Shown here piece by piece: positions 9,579 through 19,477 of a DNA stretch of 64,000 nucleotides. The DNA comes from Streptococcus sanguinis. GTDB lineage: Bacteria; Bacillota; Bacilli; Lactobacillales; Streptococcaceae. The translations under genes and the position numbers were made by a program. The stretch covers positions 186,001-250,000 of the forward strand of contig NZ_LR134002.1 in NCBI RefSeq assembly GCF_900635155.1, given 5' to 3'. Below the pieces are notes generated by a model. The model saw only the letters and a program-made list of their open reading frames with translations. It did no database searches and was not told where the DNA came from. Each line of letters begins with the position of its first letter. Position 1 is the stretch's first letter.

Positions 9579-10277
9579 ATGTCTGCTACTAAAATGAACG
9601 CTCAAGAAATTATCAAATTTATCGCTGATGCCAAGAAAAAAACTCCGGTCAAGGTGACCTTTAATGGAGAATTGCACGGATCAATCCCTTGGTCTGTTGT
9701 GAAGTTAGGCAATGTTCTTTTTGGGGACTGGGAAGAAATCAAGCCACTCCTAGTGAACTTAGAGGAAAATAAGACCTATGTAGTAGAGCAGGATGCCCGC
9801 AACTCAGCGGTTCCGCTTTTGGACAAGCGCGACATCAATGCCCGTATTGAGCCAGGTGCTATTATCCGTGACCAAGTCGAAATTGGTGATAATGCTGTCA
9901 TCATGATGGGGGCAGTCATCAATATCGGTGCGGAAATTGGTGCTGGGACCATGATTGATATGGGTGCTATTCTGGGCGGTCGAGCTATTGTCGGCAAAAA
10001 CAGCCACGTCGGTGCTGGTGCGGTTCTGGCAGGAGTTATTGAGCCAGCTAGTGCGGAGCCAGTTCGGGTTGGCGATAACGTGCTGATTGGTGCCAATGCG
10101 GTTGTTATTGAAGGAGTACAAATTGGCAGTGGTTCGGTTGTTGCCGCTGGTGCGATTGTGACCCAGGATGTTCCGGAAAACGTAGTGGTTGCTGGCGTTC
10201 CGGCACGAGTTATCAAGACCATTGACGAGAAGACCCAGCAGAAGACAGCTCTAGAAGATGCCCTGCGTACTCTTTAA
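9579..10277 (+). CDS. dapH: 2,3,4,5-tetrahydropyridine-2,6-dicarboxylate N-acetyltransferase
   Basis: A 232-aa enzyme that acetylates tetrahydrodipicolinate with acetyl-CoA in the acetylase branch of the DAP/lysine pathway. In streptococci this supplies L-lysine for protein and cell-wall peptides. After an N-terminal helical domain (1-~85), residues ~90-205 form a left-handed parallel beta helix of hexapeptide repeats (for example [22 protein letters not shown], split here as IGDNAV then IMMGAV and INIGAEIG). The length matches the DapH family. The RBS is AAAGAGGTAAAG. It lies 76 bp before the deacetylase acting two steps later. Confidence 0.93.
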   Translation: MSATKMNAQEIIKFIADAKKKTPVKVTFNGELHGSIPWSVVKLGNVLFGDWEEIKPLLVNLEENKTYVVEQDARNSAVPLLDKRDINARIEPGAIIRDQVEIGDNAVIMMGAVINIGAEIGAGTMIDMGAILGGRAIVGKNSHVGAGAVLAGVIEPASAEPVRVGDNVLIGANAVVIEGVQIGSGSVVAAGAIVTQDVPENVVVAGVPARVIKTIDEKTQQKTALEDALRTL

Positions 10278-10353
10278 AAATAGCATAAATTTGAATTGAT
10301 TGGGTGTGGCCCAAAACTTTGACAGATCTTACAAGATTTTAAAGGAAAGAAAA

Positions 10354-11487
10354 ATGCTTGATTATCTGAAAATTCGCCGTGATTTACACCAGATACCAGA
10401 AATCGGTCTGGAAGAATACAAGACTCATGCCTACCTGATGCAGGTCATTGATGGACTGACAGCAGGTCTAGACTTTGTGGAAATCCGAACTTGGCGGACT
10501 GGTATTTTGGTCTTTATCAAGGGAAGTTCACCGGATAAGACGATTGGCTGGCGAACAGATATTGATGGTTTGCCGATTGTTGAGGATACAGGACTAGACT
10601 TTGCCAGCACTCATGAAGGCCGGATGCATGCTTGCGGACACGATATGCACATGACGGTTGCTCTAGGCCTGCTGGAACAAGCTGTGAGCGCTCAGCCTAC
10701 CCACAATCTGCTCTTTCTCTTTCAGCCTGCAGAGGAAAATGAAGCTGGCGGTATGCTCATGTACGAAGATGATGCTTTTGGTGACTGGCTGCCAGATGAA
10801 TTTTACAGTCTCCATGTGCGACCGGACCTCAAGGTCGGCGATATTGCCACTAATAGAGGAACCCTCTTTGCTGGTACCTGTGAAGTTAAGCTGACTTTTA
10901 AGGGGAAGGGGGGGCATGCGGCCTTTCCTCATGAAGCCAATGATGCTTTGGTGGCGGCTAGCTACTTTATCACTCAGGTGCAGACTATTGTCAGCCGCAA
11001 TGTCGATCCTATCGAGGGAGCAGTTGTGACCTTTGGTTCTCTCCATGCTGGCACGACCAACAATGTCATCGCAGAAAGGGCCTTTTTGCATGGCACCATT
11101 CGGACTCTGACTCAGGAGATGAACCTCTTGACTCAGAAGCGCTTACGAGAAATAGCAGAGGGTCTAGCCCAAAGTTTCGGTCTGGAATTGGACTTGGAGC
11201 TTAAACAAGGTGGCTATCTGCCTGTGGAAAATCATCCTGGCTTAGCAGACGAATTGATGGACTTCTTCCAGAAGGAAGAAGGAGTGCAGCTGATTGATAT
11301 TGCGCCGGCTATGACAGGCGAGGACTTCGGCTATCTGCTCAGCAAGGTCAAGGGCGTCATGTTCTGGCTGGGAGTGGATAGTCCCTACGCCCTTCATCAT
11401 CCCAAGATGACACCGGATGAGGCCGCACTGCCCTTTGCTATTGAAAAGATTGGGAAATTCCTAGATTATAAAATCAACGAAAGATAA
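10354..11487 (+). CDS. N-acetyldiaminopimelate deacetylase (M20 peptidase family)
   Basis: A 377-aa amidohydrolase that removes the acetyl group from N-acetyl-LL-diaminopimelate. Metal ligands typical of the M20D/amidohydrolase group are visible: HACGHDMH near residues 90-97, PAEENEAGG near 127-135, and a C-terminal HHP near 348. ATG 10354 with AAAGGAAAG before it is preferred to ATG 10300, which would add 18 unmatched residues. The gene forms an operon with dapH and, 20 bp downstream, the folate gene. The substrate is assigned from that context plus family resemblance. Confidence 0.88.
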   Translation: MLDYLKIRRDLHQIPEIGLEEYKTHAYLMQVIDGLTAGLDFVEIRTWRTGILVFIKGSSPDKTIGWRTDIDGLPIVEDTGLDFASTHEGRMHACGHDMHMTVALGLLEQAVSAQPTHNLLFLFQPAEENEAGGMLMYEDDAFGDWLPDEFYSLHVRPDLKVGDIATNRGTLFAGTCEVKLTFKGKGGHAAFPHEANDALVAASYFITQVQTIVSRNVDPIEGAVVTFGSLHAGTTNNVIAERAFLHGTIRTLTQEMNLLTQKRLREIAEGLAQSFGLELDLELKQGGYLPVENHPGLADELMDFFQKEEGVQLIDIAPAMTGEDFGYLLSKVKGVMFWLGVDSPYALHHPKMTPDEAALPFAIEKIGKFLDYKINER

Positions 11488-11507
11488 GAAAAAGGTGGAC
11501 GAGCTGC

Positions 11508-12047
11508 ATGAAAAAAGAGCTAAGACAAACTGTACTGAACCAGATGAAGAAACTGTCAGGAAAAGAAAAAGAGCAGGCAGATAGCTGGCTGACCCAGCGC
11601 TTGCTTAGTTCAGCAGCTTATCAAGAAGCTCAGGTTATGGCTACTTATCTTTCAATGCCGCATGAAGTCTCTACTGCATCCTTTATTAAGCAGGCTCAGT
11701 TGGATGGCAAGAGGGTTTTAGTGCCCAAAACCTATGGCCAGGGTCGGATGATATTTGTGGATTATGATGAAAGTCGCCTTCAAAAAAGCTCTTTCGGTCT
11801 TATGGAGCCGACGAGCGAAGAGGCTGTGGAGAAGGCGGAGATCAATCTGATTCATGTGCCGGGCGTGGTCTTCAATTCTCAAGGGTTTCGGATTGGTTAC
11901 GGCGGTGGCTACTATGACCGTTATCTGGCTGATTTTACAGGAGCATCCATCAGCAGCATCTATAGTTTTCAACAGTCTGATTTTGAGCCTAATTATCACG
12001 ATATAGCAGTAAAGGAAGTACTGATTTATGAATTACATCTACGATAA
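11508..12047 (+). CDS. 5-formyltetrahydrofolate cyclo-ligase
   Basis: A 179-aa enzyme that converts 5-formyl-THF to 5,10-methenyl-THF with ATP. The family signature GYGGGYYDRYL is present near residue 130, preceded by the conserved VPGVVFNSQGFRIG. An N-terminal basic helix carries the usual K/R residues. Length matches the family. It overlaps the rhomboid gene by 20 bp, a pairing seen often in streptococci, which suggests translational coupling. Confidence 0.92.
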   Translation: MKKELRQTVLNQMKKLSGKEKEQADSWLTQRLLSSAAYQEAQVMATYLSMPHEVSTASFIKQAQLDGKRVLVPKTYGQGRMIFVDYDESRLQKSSFGLMEPTSEEAVEKAEINLIHVPGVVFNSQGFRIGYGGGYYDRYLADFTGASISSIYSFQQSDFEPNYHDIAVKEVLIYELHLR

Positions 12048-12711
12048 AAAATATCCTGTGACCAGTGTTTTGTTAATTCTAACAACACTTGTCTTTGTGG
12101 GGATGCTTATTTTACGAGGTTTTTCTTATGCTGAAGCACAAACGGTCTTTGAATTTGGAGCAGTGTTTTCTCCAACCATTATCATGTATCCTGCTCAGAT
12201 ATGGCGTCTCATTTCTGCTATTTTTGTGCATATTGGCTTGGAGCACTTTGTGGTAAATGCTGTTACTCTTTATTTTATTGGACGGCAGGCAGAAGATATT
12301 TTTGGCTCGCGAAATTTCTTTCTGCTCTATATGATGTCTGGCCTGATGGGAAACATCTTTGTCTTCTTTTTCAGTCCAGATACTCTGTCAGCAGGGGCCT
12401 CTACAGCCTTGTTTGGCCTTTTTGCCTCTATCGTGACCCTGCACTATGTCGTTCGCGACAGCTATATTCAGCAGCTGGGGCAGTCTTATATGACCTTGAT
12501 TGTGGTCAATATCATCTTTAGTTTCATGCCTGGTATCAGCCTGGCGGGGCATTTGGGCGGTTTGATTGGCGGCATACTCTGCGCGGTCATTTTACCTGTC
12601 AAAGGCTCAAGCAATGCCTTTAAACCTGCTCAGCGCTGGCTAGTCTTGTTTGGCTATCTAGCCTTAGCTGCCCTTCTGATTTTTCTAGGCTTTCATCATT
12701 CCTTGATTTAA
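12028..12711 (+). CDS. Rhomboid-family intramembrane serine protease
   Basis: A 227-aa polytopic membrane protein. The catalytic Ser sits in GASTALFG (about residue 127) and the catalytic His in LAGHLGG (about residue 176). The upstream helix carries HIGLEHFVVN, the usual rhomboid HxxxxHxxxN-type motif. About six or seven TM segments are visible, as in GluP/YqgP-type proteins but without their large extra domain. It is translationally coupled to the cyclo-ligase gene and ends just before a bidirectional terminator. Substrates unknown. Confidence 0.9.
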   Translation: MNYIYDKKYPVTSVLLILTTLVFVGMLILRGFSYAEAQTVFEFGAVFSPTIIMYPAQIWRLISAIFVHIGLEHFVVNAVTLYFIGRQAEDIFGSRNFFLLYMMSGLMGNIFVFFFSPDTLSAGASTALFGLFASIVTLHYVVRDSYIQQLGQSYMTLIVVNIIFSFMPGISLAGHLGGLIGGILCAVILPVKGSSNAFKPAQRWLVLFGYLALAALLIFLGFHHSLI

Positions 12712-12738
12712 CAAGTATGTATAAATAACTAACGACAT

Positions 12739-12766
12739 AAAAAAGAGGTTTATCAACCTCTTTTTT
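12739..12766. terminator. Bidirectional terminator between rhomboid gene and galU
   Basis: A 10-bp perfect stem (AAAAGAGGTT / AACCTCTTTT) with TATC loop, with an A run on one side and a T run on the other. It serves the + strand operon and the - strand galU transcript. Confidence 0.9.
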
Positions 12767-12807
12767 ATAGCTAAAATTTTATTTTCAACGTTAGTTGTTT
12801 GAATCAA

Positions 12808-13713
12808 TTATTTTTTCTCTTGTTTTTTCTCTAGTTTATGGCCCAAGCCAATGATATACTGCTTCAAGGAGTCTTTGACCTGCGGATGCTTGAGAGCGTA
12901 GTCGATAGAAGTCTTCATAAAGCCGAACTTGTCACCGACATCATAGCGATCTCCCTTGAATTCACGAGCGAACACGCGTTGCGTCTTGTTGAGGGTATCA
13001 ATCGCATCGGTCAGCTGGACTTCGTTCCCAGCGCCAGGAGCTTGATTTTCCAAGATTTCAAAAATTTCTGGTGTCAGCAGGTAGCGGCCGATAATAGCCA
13101 AATCACTCGGTGCATCTTCAGGCTTTGGTTTTTCGACGAAAGTTTCCACGCTGTAGAGACCTTTGACGCCTTCACCTTGAGGAGCAATGACCCCGTAAGA
13201 GGAGACTTCATCATGAGGGACCTGCATGACAGCTATGGTAGAAGCATGAGTTGCTTCGTAGTCATCAATCAATTGCTTGGTTAGCGGCACAGCCTTATCA
13301 TTGGTGATGTCCATAAGGTCATCGCCCAGCATGACAACGAAAGGCTCGTTTCCTACGAAAGCCTTAGCTTGAAGGACAGCATCTCCCAGTCCGCGCGGAT
13401 GGCTCTGACGGATGAAATGCAGACCGATACCAGTGGTTTCATCGACCAATTTGAGCAAGTCGTCTTTACCCTTTTCTTTGAGGTTGTATTCCAATTCAAA
13501 GTTTGAGTCAAAGTGGTCTTCGATTGAGCGTTTTGACTTACCTGTGACAACTAGAATATCTTCAATTCCAGATTTGAGAGCTTCCTCAACGATAAACTGG
13601 ATGGTTGGCTTGTCGACAATCGGCAACATTTCCTTGGCTAGAGCTTTAGTGGCTGGCAGGAAGCGGGTTCCGAGACCAGCTGCAGGGATGACGGCTTTCT
13701 TAACTTTTGACAT
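12808..13713 (-). CDS. galU: UTP-glucose-1-phosphate uridylyltransferase
   Basis: A 301-aa nucleotidyltransferase making UDP-glucose for capsule, glycolipid and teichoic-acid sugars. The N-terminal signature [19 protein letters not shown] gives the nucleotide loop, followed by a VEKP motif (FVEKPKP) and the catalytic GDD segment (MLGDDLMD). The start is [10 protein letters not shown] at 13713, preceded by GGAAAT; an in-frame ATG 18 codons upstream would overlap the gpsA stop. It sits 16 bp after gpsA, an arrangement common in streptococci. Confidence 0.95.
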   Translation of the reverse strand: MSKVKKAVIPAAGLGTRFLPATKALAKEMLPIVDKPTIQFIVEEALKSGIEDILVVTGKSKRSIEDHFDSNFELEYNLKEKGKDDLLKLVDETTGIGLHFIRQSHPRGLGDAVLQAKAFVGNEPFVVMLGDDLMDITNDKAVPLTKQLIDDYEATHASTIAVMQVPHDEVSSYGVIAPQGEGVKGLYSVETFVEKPKPEDAPSDLAIIGRYLLTPEIFEILENQAPGAGNEVQLTDAIDTLNKTQRVFAREFKGDRYDVGDKFGFMKTSIDYALKHPQVKDSLKQYIIGLGHKLEKKQEKK

Positions 13714-13729
13714 AATTATTTCCTTTCTA

Positions 13730-14752
13730 TTAGAACGAAGTCCATTCGTTCTCAGCCTTGAATTCATTGTTCATGATTTCATAAATGGCATCTTTGATAT
13801 TACAATTTTGATAAATAACCTTGTAGATAGCTTGGGTAATCGGCATATAAACATCCAGCTCTTGGGCCAGTTCATAGGCAGCCTTGGTGGTGGAAATTCC
13901 TTCGATAACCATGCCCATATTGGCTTCAATATCAGCTAATTTCTCACCGCGTCCGAGAGCATTGCCGGCCCGCCAGTTGCGAGAGTGGACAGAGGTCCCT
14001 GTGACAATCAGGTCACCTACACCAGATAGGCCGCTGTAGGTCAGAGGATTGGCTCCTAACTTGACACCTAGACGTGTGATTTCGGCCAGACCGCGTGTGA
14101 TAATAGCTGCCTTGGCGTTGTCACCATAGCCTAATCCGTGGAGAGCACCGGCTCCGACTGCGATGATATTTTTCAGAGCGCCAGCAGTCTCCACTCCGAT
14201 GACGTCGGTATTAGTGTAGAGACGGAAGTAGTGATTGCTGAAGAGCTCCTGCACATACTTAGCTGTTTCCAGATCCTTGGAAGCAGCAGTAATCAGGGTA
14301 ATATCGCGTACAATGGTTTCCTCAGCATGGCTGGGACCTGAGACAACGACAATCTCGCTGCGAAGCTCTGCAGGGATTTCTTCTTCTAGGATAGTTGAAA
14401 TCCGTTCGTGAGTATTGGGTTCCAGTCCCTTGGAGGCGTGCATGATTTTCACCTTGTGGTCTAGAGCCTGAGCTACTTGTTTGGCTACCAGACGGGTTAC
14501 CTTGGTCGGCACAACAAAAAGCACAGCATCCGCATCTTTTAAAGCTTCTTCTAGGTCATGATAAGCCTTGATCTTTTCGTCCAGTACAATATCTTTGAAA
14601 TAGCGTTTATTGGTGTGCTCGTCGTTGATTTCGTTGATTTGCTCAGCGATATTTCCCCAAATACGAACCTCGTGTCCGTTGTCATTTAGCACTTGTGATA
14701 GGGCCGTTCCCCAAGAACCAGGACCAATCACAGAAACTCGTTGTTTATCCAT
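13730..14752 (-). CDS. gpsA: Glycerol-3-phosphate dehydrogenase [NAD(P)+]
   Basis: A 340-aa cytosolic enzyme that reduces dihydroxyacetone phosphate to sn-glycerol 3-phosphate for phospholipids and lipoteichoic acid. The N-terminal Rossmann loop is [10 protein letters not shown]. The family motif [18 protein letters not shown] (near residue 190) contains the catalytic Lys region (ALKN), and [11 protein letters not shown] lies near 245. Full length. It is the first gene of a two-gene operon with galU on the - strand. Confidence 0.95.
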   Translation of the reverse strand: MDKQRVSVIGPGSWGTALSQVLNDNGHEVRIWGNIAEQINEINDEHTNKRYFKDIVLDEKIKAYHDLEEALKDADAVLFVVPTKVTRLVAKQVAQALDHKVKIMHASKGLEPNTHERISTILEEEIPAELRSEIVVVSGPSHAEETIVRDITLITAASKDLETAKYVQELFSNHYFRLYTNTDVIGVETAGALKNIIAVGAGALHGLGYGDNAKAAIITRGLAEITRLGVKLGANPLTYSGLSGVGDLIVTGTSVHSRNWRAGNALGRGEKLADIEANMGMVIEGISTTKAAYELAQELDVYMPITQAIYKVIYQNCNIKDAIYEIMNNEFKAENEWTSF

Positions 14753-14845
14753 ATCTTCTCCTTATGATGAAATTCCGAGTCTGAATTTAAATCAGTTTTA
14801 GAGTTCTATATCTCATTTTACCATATAATATAAGAAATTTCTTAC

Positions 14846-14873
14846 TTGACATTGTTTTTATCTGTGATATAGT
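14846..14873 (+). promoter_or_regulatory. Promoter of the patA/patB-like exporter operon
   Basis: TTGACA at 14846-14851 and TATAGT at 14868-14873 with a 16-bp spacer. It lies 40 bp before ATG 14913, in the divergent gap with gpsA. Confidence 0.65.
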
Positions 14874-14912
14874 AAGGAAACTAAGCCAAATATGAAAAAA
14901 GTAGGAGGAAGC

Positions 14913-16619
14913 ATGTTTTTTAAAAGTCTATTACGGTATAAATGGTATGCCCTGAGTTCGTTTTTAATGACCTCATTGATGATTGCTAGCTCTCTTTTAC
15001 TGCCCTGGTTTTTAAAGCACATCTTAGATGCTCTGCAGGAGCAAAATAGCCAGACCATCTACAGTATGGGCGGTTGGCTAATTGGCATCGGTTTTGTCGG
15101 GCTGGTGGCAGGAGGGATTAATGTGACCTTGGCAGCTTACATTGCCCAGGCTGTCTCATCAGATCTCCGTGAGGAGACTTTCCGCAAGATTCAGACCTTT
15201 TCTTATGCCAATATCGAGGAATTCAACGCTGGTAATCTAGTCGTGCGTATGACGAATGACATCAATCAGATTCAAAATGTGACTATGATGCTCTTTCAAA
15301 TTCTTCTTCGCTTGCCCATCCTTTTTATCGGTTCAGTCATCCTGGCCATTGTGACCATGCCCTCTCTCTGGTGGATTATTTTCTTGCTAATCGTGCTCAT
15401 AGCTGGTCTGACGGCTATCATGATGGGCATGATGGGGCCTCGTTTTAAGAAATTTCAGACTCTTTTGGATAAGATTAATGCCATTGCCAAGGAAAATCTT
15501 CGTGGTGTACGAGTGGTCAAGTCCTTTGTTCGGGAGGAAGACCAGTTTCATAAGTTCAGTCAGGTGTCTGATGAACTTTTGTCAGAGAATCTCTATATTG
15601 GCTATGCTTTTTCAATCATTGAGCCGATGATGATGTTGGTCGGCTATAGCTCTGTTTACCTGGCTATCTGGACTCTATCTGGCATGATTCAGGCGGAGCC
15701 AGGGCTGGTTAGCTCTATCGCTTCTTTTATTGGTTATCTTAGCCAGATTATTTTCACTATCATTATGGTTGGTTTCTTGGGTAACGGCGTGACGAGGGGA
15801 ATAATTTCTGTCCGTCGGATCAAGGAAGTATTAGCGACGGAACCAGCCATGGTTTTCCCAGACTCAACAGATGAAGAACTAGAAGGCAGCCTCAGCTTTG
15901 AGCATGTGACTTTTTCCTATCCCAATGATGACGAACCAATGCTAAAGGATATCAGCTTTGAGGTTGAGCCGGGGCAAATGATTGGTGTTGTCGGTGCGAC
16001 AGGTGCTGGTAAATCTACCTTGGCCCAGCTGATTCCCCGTCTTTTTGACCCGCAGGAAGGTTCTGTCAAGATTGGCGGCCGGGATCTGCGAGAGCTTAGC
16101 CAGGGAACTCTTCGAAAAAATGTTTCTATCGTTCTGCAGCGGGCGATTCTATTTAGCGGGACTATTGCGGATAATCTCCGTCAGGGCAAGCTCAATGCTT
16201 CACTGCCTGAGATGGAGCGAGCGGCTCGTATTGCCCAAGCCAGTGAATTTATCAGCCGTATGGAAGAGAGTTTTGACAGTGCAGTGGAGGAGCGTGGCAG
16301 CAACTTCTCTGGTGGTCAGAAGCAGCGGATGTCCATTGCCAGAGGTGTTGTCAATAATCCCAATATTTTGATTTTAGATGATTCGACCTCAGCCTTGGAT
16401 GCCAAATCAGAAAAGCTGGTTCAAGAAGCCTTGAACAAAGATCTGCAAGGAACGACGACGATTATCATTGCTCAAAAGATTAGCTCCGTTGTTCATGCAG
16501 ATAAGATTCTGGTCTTGGATCAGGGTCGGCTGATTGGCCAAGGGACGCATGCGGAATTGGTCGCCACTAACGATGTCTACCGCGAAATTTACGAAACTCA
16601 GAAAGGAAAGGAGGACTAA
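14913..16619 (+). CDS. patA: ABC exporter half-transporter, PatA-like
   Basis: A 568-aa protein with an N-terminal six-TM exporter domain (residues ~1-310) and a C-terminal ATPase. The ATPase has Walker A GATGAGKST, signature NFSGGQKQR and Walker B ILILDDSTSALD. The H-loop His is replaced: IIIAQKISSV has Gln where the usual IAHR has His. This matches a degenerate site of heterodimeric exporters. ATG 14913 has AGGAGGAAGC just before it, better than ATG 14892. It pairs with the next gene, 1 bp away. PatAB of S. pneumoniae exports fluoroquinolones and dyes; the name is by resemblance. Confidence 0.8.
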   Translation: MFFKSLLRYKWYALSSFLMTSLMIASSLLLPWFLKHILDALQEQNSQTIYSMGGWLIGIGFVGLVAGGINVTLAAYIAQAVSSDLREETFRKIQTFSYANIEEFNAGNLVVRMTNDINQIQNVTMMLFQILLRLPILFIGSVILAIVTMPSLWWIIFLLIVLIAGLTAIMMGMMGPRFKKFQTLLDKINAIAKENLRGVRVVKSFVREEDQFHKFSQVSDELLSENLYIGYAFSIIEPMMMLVGYSSVYLAIWTLSGMIQAEPGLVSSIASFIGYLSQIIFTIIMVGFLGNGVTRGIISVRRIKEVLATEPAMVFPDSTDEELEGSLSFEHVTFSYPNDDEPMLKDISFEVEPGQMIGVVGATGAGKSTLAQLIPRLFDPQEGSVKIGGRDLRELSQGTLRKNVSIVLQRAILFSGTIADNLRQGKLNASLPEMERAARIAQASEFISRMEESFDSAVEERGSNFSGGQKQRMSIARGVVNNPNILILDDSTSALDAKSEKLVQEALNKDLQGTTTIIIAQKISSVVHADKILVLDQGRLIGQGTHAELVATNDVYREIYETQKGKED

Positions 16620-16620
16620 G

Positions 16621-18390
16621 ATGCGGACGATTGCATTTTTTTGGCAATATTTTAAGCGTTACAAATTATCCTTTGTCATTGTCCTTTTGATGATGGTAAC
16701 AGCGACTGTTTTTCAGGTCCTTTTTCCGGTTTATGTCGGTCAGGCTGTCCAGCATTTGGTTGAGTTAGGCCGGGCTTTTGCTGAGAAGGGTGAGACTGAT
16801 CAGATTCTGTCAACTTTTGGCAGCGTCATGGGCAGTGTATTGGTGTCCTTTGTCTGCCTGTCTGTTTCCAGCCTGATTTACATGCTTTTGATGACCCGAG
16901 TTATTGCCCATTCGACCAATGAGATGCGCAAGGGCTTGTTTGGCAAGCTATCCAAGATGACAGTTGCTTTCTTTGACCGCCATCAGGACGGCGACATTTT
17001 ATCGCGCTTTACCAGTGACTTGGACAATATCCTGCAAGCTCTAAACGAGAGTATGATCCAGGTTATGAGCAATGCCTTACTCTATCTGGGCCTCGTGATT
17101 ATCATGTTTGTCCAAAATGCTAGATTGGCCTGGATAACGGTAGCCAGCACACCGGTTGCTTTTCTTCTTCTAGTGGTCATTGTCAGGCTGGCCAGAAAGT
17201 ACACCAATCTTCAGCAAAAAGAAGTCGGCCGCCTCAATGCTTATATGGACGAGACCATTTCCGGTCAGAAGGCTGTTATCGTTCAGGGAATGCAGGAGAA
17301 GGTCATCAAAGGGTTCATTGAGCAGAATGACCGAGTACGCTCAGCAACTTTTAAAGGCCGGACCTTTTCAGGCCTTCTCTTCCCTATCATGAACGGGATG
17401 AATTTGATTAATACAGCTATTGTTATTTTTGTTGGTTCGGCTGTCTTACTGAGCGATCCCAATGTCGAAACGGCAGTTGCAGTTGGCCTGATTACCACTT
17501 TTACTCAGTTTTCTCAGCAGTATTATCAGCCCATCATCCAGATTGCAGCCAGCTGGGGCAGTTTGCAGTTGGCCTTTACAGGGGCTGACCGGATTCAGGA
17601 GATGTTTGATGCACCAGAGGAAGTCCGGCCAGAGAATGCACCTGCTTTCACAGAGCTTACAGACTCCGTGGAGATCAAGCATGTGGACTTCTCTTATGTA
17701 GAAGGCAAGCCTATTCTCAAAGACGTATCTATTTTAGCTCCTAAGGGCAAGATGACAGCTGTTGTTGGCCCTACTGGATCAGGTAAGACGACCATTATGA
17801 ACCTGCTCAATCGCTTTTATGATGTGGATAATGGCAGCATTGAGTTTGACGGTCGCGATATTCGGGACTATGAGCTGGATAGCTTACGGAGTCATGTGGG
17901 CATTGTCCTGCAGGATTCGGTGCTCTTTAGTGGCACGATTCGGGACAATATCCGCTTCGGTGTGCCGGATGCCAGTCAGGAAATGGTCGAAACGGCTGCG
18001 CGTGCGACTCATATTCATGACTATATCGAAAGTCTGCCGGAAAAATATGATACCCTGGTAGATGATGACCAGAATATTTTCTCAACTGGGCAGAAACAGC
18101 TGATTTCCATTGCTAGAACTCTGCTGACGGATCCGCAAGTCTTGATTTTGGACGAAGCGACTTCCAATGTCGATACGGTAACAGAAAGCAAGATTCAGCA
18201 GGCTATGGAAGCCGTTGTAGCTGGCCGGACTAGCTTTGTTATTGCTCACCGCCTCAAAACTATCCTAAATGCTGACCAGATTATCGTCCTCAAAGATGGA
18301 GAGGTCATTGAACAGGGCGATCATCACCAGCTCCTCAAACTCGGCGGTTTCTACTCAGAACTTTATCATAACCAGTTTGTGTTTGAGTAG
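16621..18390 (+). CDS. patB: ABC exporter half-transporter, PatB-like
   Basis: A 589-aa half-transporter. The TM domain covers residues ~1-320 and includes the family segment FFDRHQDGDILSRFTSDLDN. The ATPase has Walker A GPTGSGKTT, Q loop VLQDSVLFSGT, Walker B VLILDEATSNVD and a canonical H loop IAHRLKT. The signature loop reads FSTGQKQ instead of LSGGQ, as expected for the degenerate half of a heterodimer. It starts at ATG 16621 after AAGGAAAGGAGG. Many stretches match the pneumococcal PatB I recall, so the name is fairly safe; substrates here are inferred. Confidence 0.85.
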   Translation: MRTIAFFWQYFKRYKLSFVIVLLMMVTATVFQVLFPVYVGQAVQHLVELGRAFAEKGETDQILSTFGSVMGSVLVSFVCLSVSSLIYMLLMTRVIAHSTNEMRKGLFGKLSKMTVAFFDRHQDGDILSRFTSDLDNILQALNESMIQVMSNALLYLGLVIIMFVQNARLAWITVASTPVAFLLLVVIVRLARKYTNLQQKEVGRLNAYMDETISGQKAVIVQGMQEKVIKGFIEQNDRVRSATFKGRTFSGLLFPIMNGMNLINTAIVIFVGSAVLLSDPNVETAVAVGLITTFTQFSQQYYQPIIQIAASWGSLQLAFTGADRIQEMFDAPEEVRPENAPAFTELTDSVEIKHVDFSYVEGKPILKDVSILAPKGKMTAVVGPTGSGKTTIMNLLNRFYDVDNGSIEFDGRDIRDYELDSLRSHVGIVLQDSVLFSGTIRDNIRFGVPDASQEMVETAARATHIHDYIESLPEKYDTLVDDDQNIFSTGQKQLISIARTLLTDPQVLILDEATSNVDTVTESKIQQAMEAVVAGRTSFVIAHRLKTILNADQIIVLKDGEVIEQGDHHQLLKLGGFYSELYHNQFVFE

Positions 18391-18411
18391 GAAACCGAAA
18401 TGAATTTTTAG

Positions 18412-18449
18412 ACTCTCGTTTGTGCTTATAGTCCATTCGAGAGTTTTTT
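18412..18449 (+). terminator. Terminator after the PatB-like gene
   Basis: A 7-bp stem ACTCTCG / CGAGAGT with a 19-nt loop, followed by a T run. Confidence 0.7.
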
Positions 18450-18570
18450 ATTTGAGAGACATGCAGAGTCTTTGATAAAAAATTTTTATAAGCAGCTTAA
18501 AAAAAATCTATTGGACGACTGAGAAAAGGCGTGGTAAGATATACTATATCAAATAAGGAGGAATCACGGT

Positions 18571-19260
18571 ATGTGCAGAACGATTGTTGGAATTTCAGCC
18601 AATCTTTGTCCAGTTGATGAAGCTGGAAAGAATATTCACACCTCTGTTTCACGCAAGTTTGTGGACGGCGTACGAATGGTTGGTGGCCTGCCGATGGTGA
18701 TTCCCGTTGGGGATAAAAGTTTAGTTCAGGATTATGTGGAAACGATTGACAAGCTGATTTTGTCAGGTGGGCAAAATGTTCACCCGCAGTTTTATGGGGA
18801 AGAGAAGACCATCGACAGTGACGACTACAATATTGTTCGAGATGAGTTTGAGTTGGCACTCTTGAAAGAAGCCCTGCGCCAAAACAAGCCAGTCATGGCT
18901 ATTTGCCGCGGTCTGCAGTTGGTAAATGTTGCTTTTGGCGGCACTCTCAATCAGCACATTGATAATCACTGGCAGGGCTTGCCATTTGGTACTTCGCACT
19001 CCATTCGCACGGAGAAAGACAGCGTTGTGGAGCGTTTGTTTGGTCAGGCCAGCCAGATTAATTCGGTTCATCGCCAAAGCATCAAGGACTTGGCGCCTAA
19101 TTTCCGCGCGACAGCTTTTGATCCAAGAGACAATACCATCGAAGCGATTGAATCGGTTGACAATCATCGTATCATCGGTCTTCAATGGCATCCGGAGTTT
19201 TTAATAAACGAAGAAAAGGGCAATTTGGAGCTGTTTCAGTATCTCTTGCAAGAGCTGTAA
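18571..19260 (+). CDS. Class-I glutamine amidotransferase-like hydrolase (PuuD type)
   Basis: A 229-aa protein of the gamma-glutamyl-gamma-aminobutyrate hydrolase family (peptidase C26). The nucleophile Cys lies in AICRGLQLVN (about residue 112), and the His/Glu dyad in QWHPEF near 208. An LSGGQNVHP segment near residue 65 forms the oxyanion-side loop. Full length with GGAGGAATCACGGT before ATG 18571. It stands alone between terminators, so the physiological substrate is unclear; members hydrolyse gamma-glutamyl amides. Confidence 0.85.
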   Translation: MCRTIVGISANLCPVDEAGKNIHTSVSRKFVDGVRMVGGLPMVIPVGDKSLVQDYVETIDKLILSGGQNVHPQFYGEEKTIDSDDYNIVRDEFELALLKEALRQNKPVMAICRGLQLVNVAFGGTLNQHIDNHWQGLPFGTSHSIRTEKDSVVERLFGQASQINSVHRQSIKDLAPNFRATAFDPRDNTIEAIESVDNHRIIGLQWHPEFLINEEKGNLELFQYLLQEL

Positions 19261-19396
19261 AAAATTATTTCATTTTTTTAAGTTACTTTTAGGAAAATTT
19301 AAGATAAGTGTTCTATACTAAGACCATAAACAAAGACCTCCTAACTTTGTTTAGAAATCCTAAAACTTTTCTTTTTCATAATAATCTCCCTATAAG

Positions 19397-19420
19397 AACC
19401 GCCCAATTGGCGGTTTTTTT
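19397..19420 (+). terminator. Intrinsic terminator between amidotransferase gene and dut
   Basis: AACCGCC / GGCGGTT with a CAATT loop and a T tract. The T tract also overlaps the upstream end of the dut promoter. Confidence 0.85.
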
Positions 19421-19447
19421 GCTTGTTCTTTGCGAATTTAGTATAAT
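19419..19447 (+). promoter_or_regulatory. Promoter of dut-radA operon with a cin-box-like element
   Basis: TTGCTT (19419-19424), 17-bp spacer, TATAAT (19442-19447). Inside the spacer TGCGAATT (19431-19438) matches 6 of 8 bases of the streptococcal competence cin-box TACGAATA and follows a T-rich stretch. radA is a known late competence gene in pneumococcus, so dual control by the housekeeping sigma and ComX is plausible. Confidence 0.5.
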
Positions 19448-19477
19448 AGGGACAGCAAAAATAGAAAAGAGAAATAC

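Noticed and set aside
9776..10222. 148-aa - strand frame opposite dapH
   Set aside because: Shadow of the hexapeptide repeats of dapH; composition rich in T, P, S and I without any motif.
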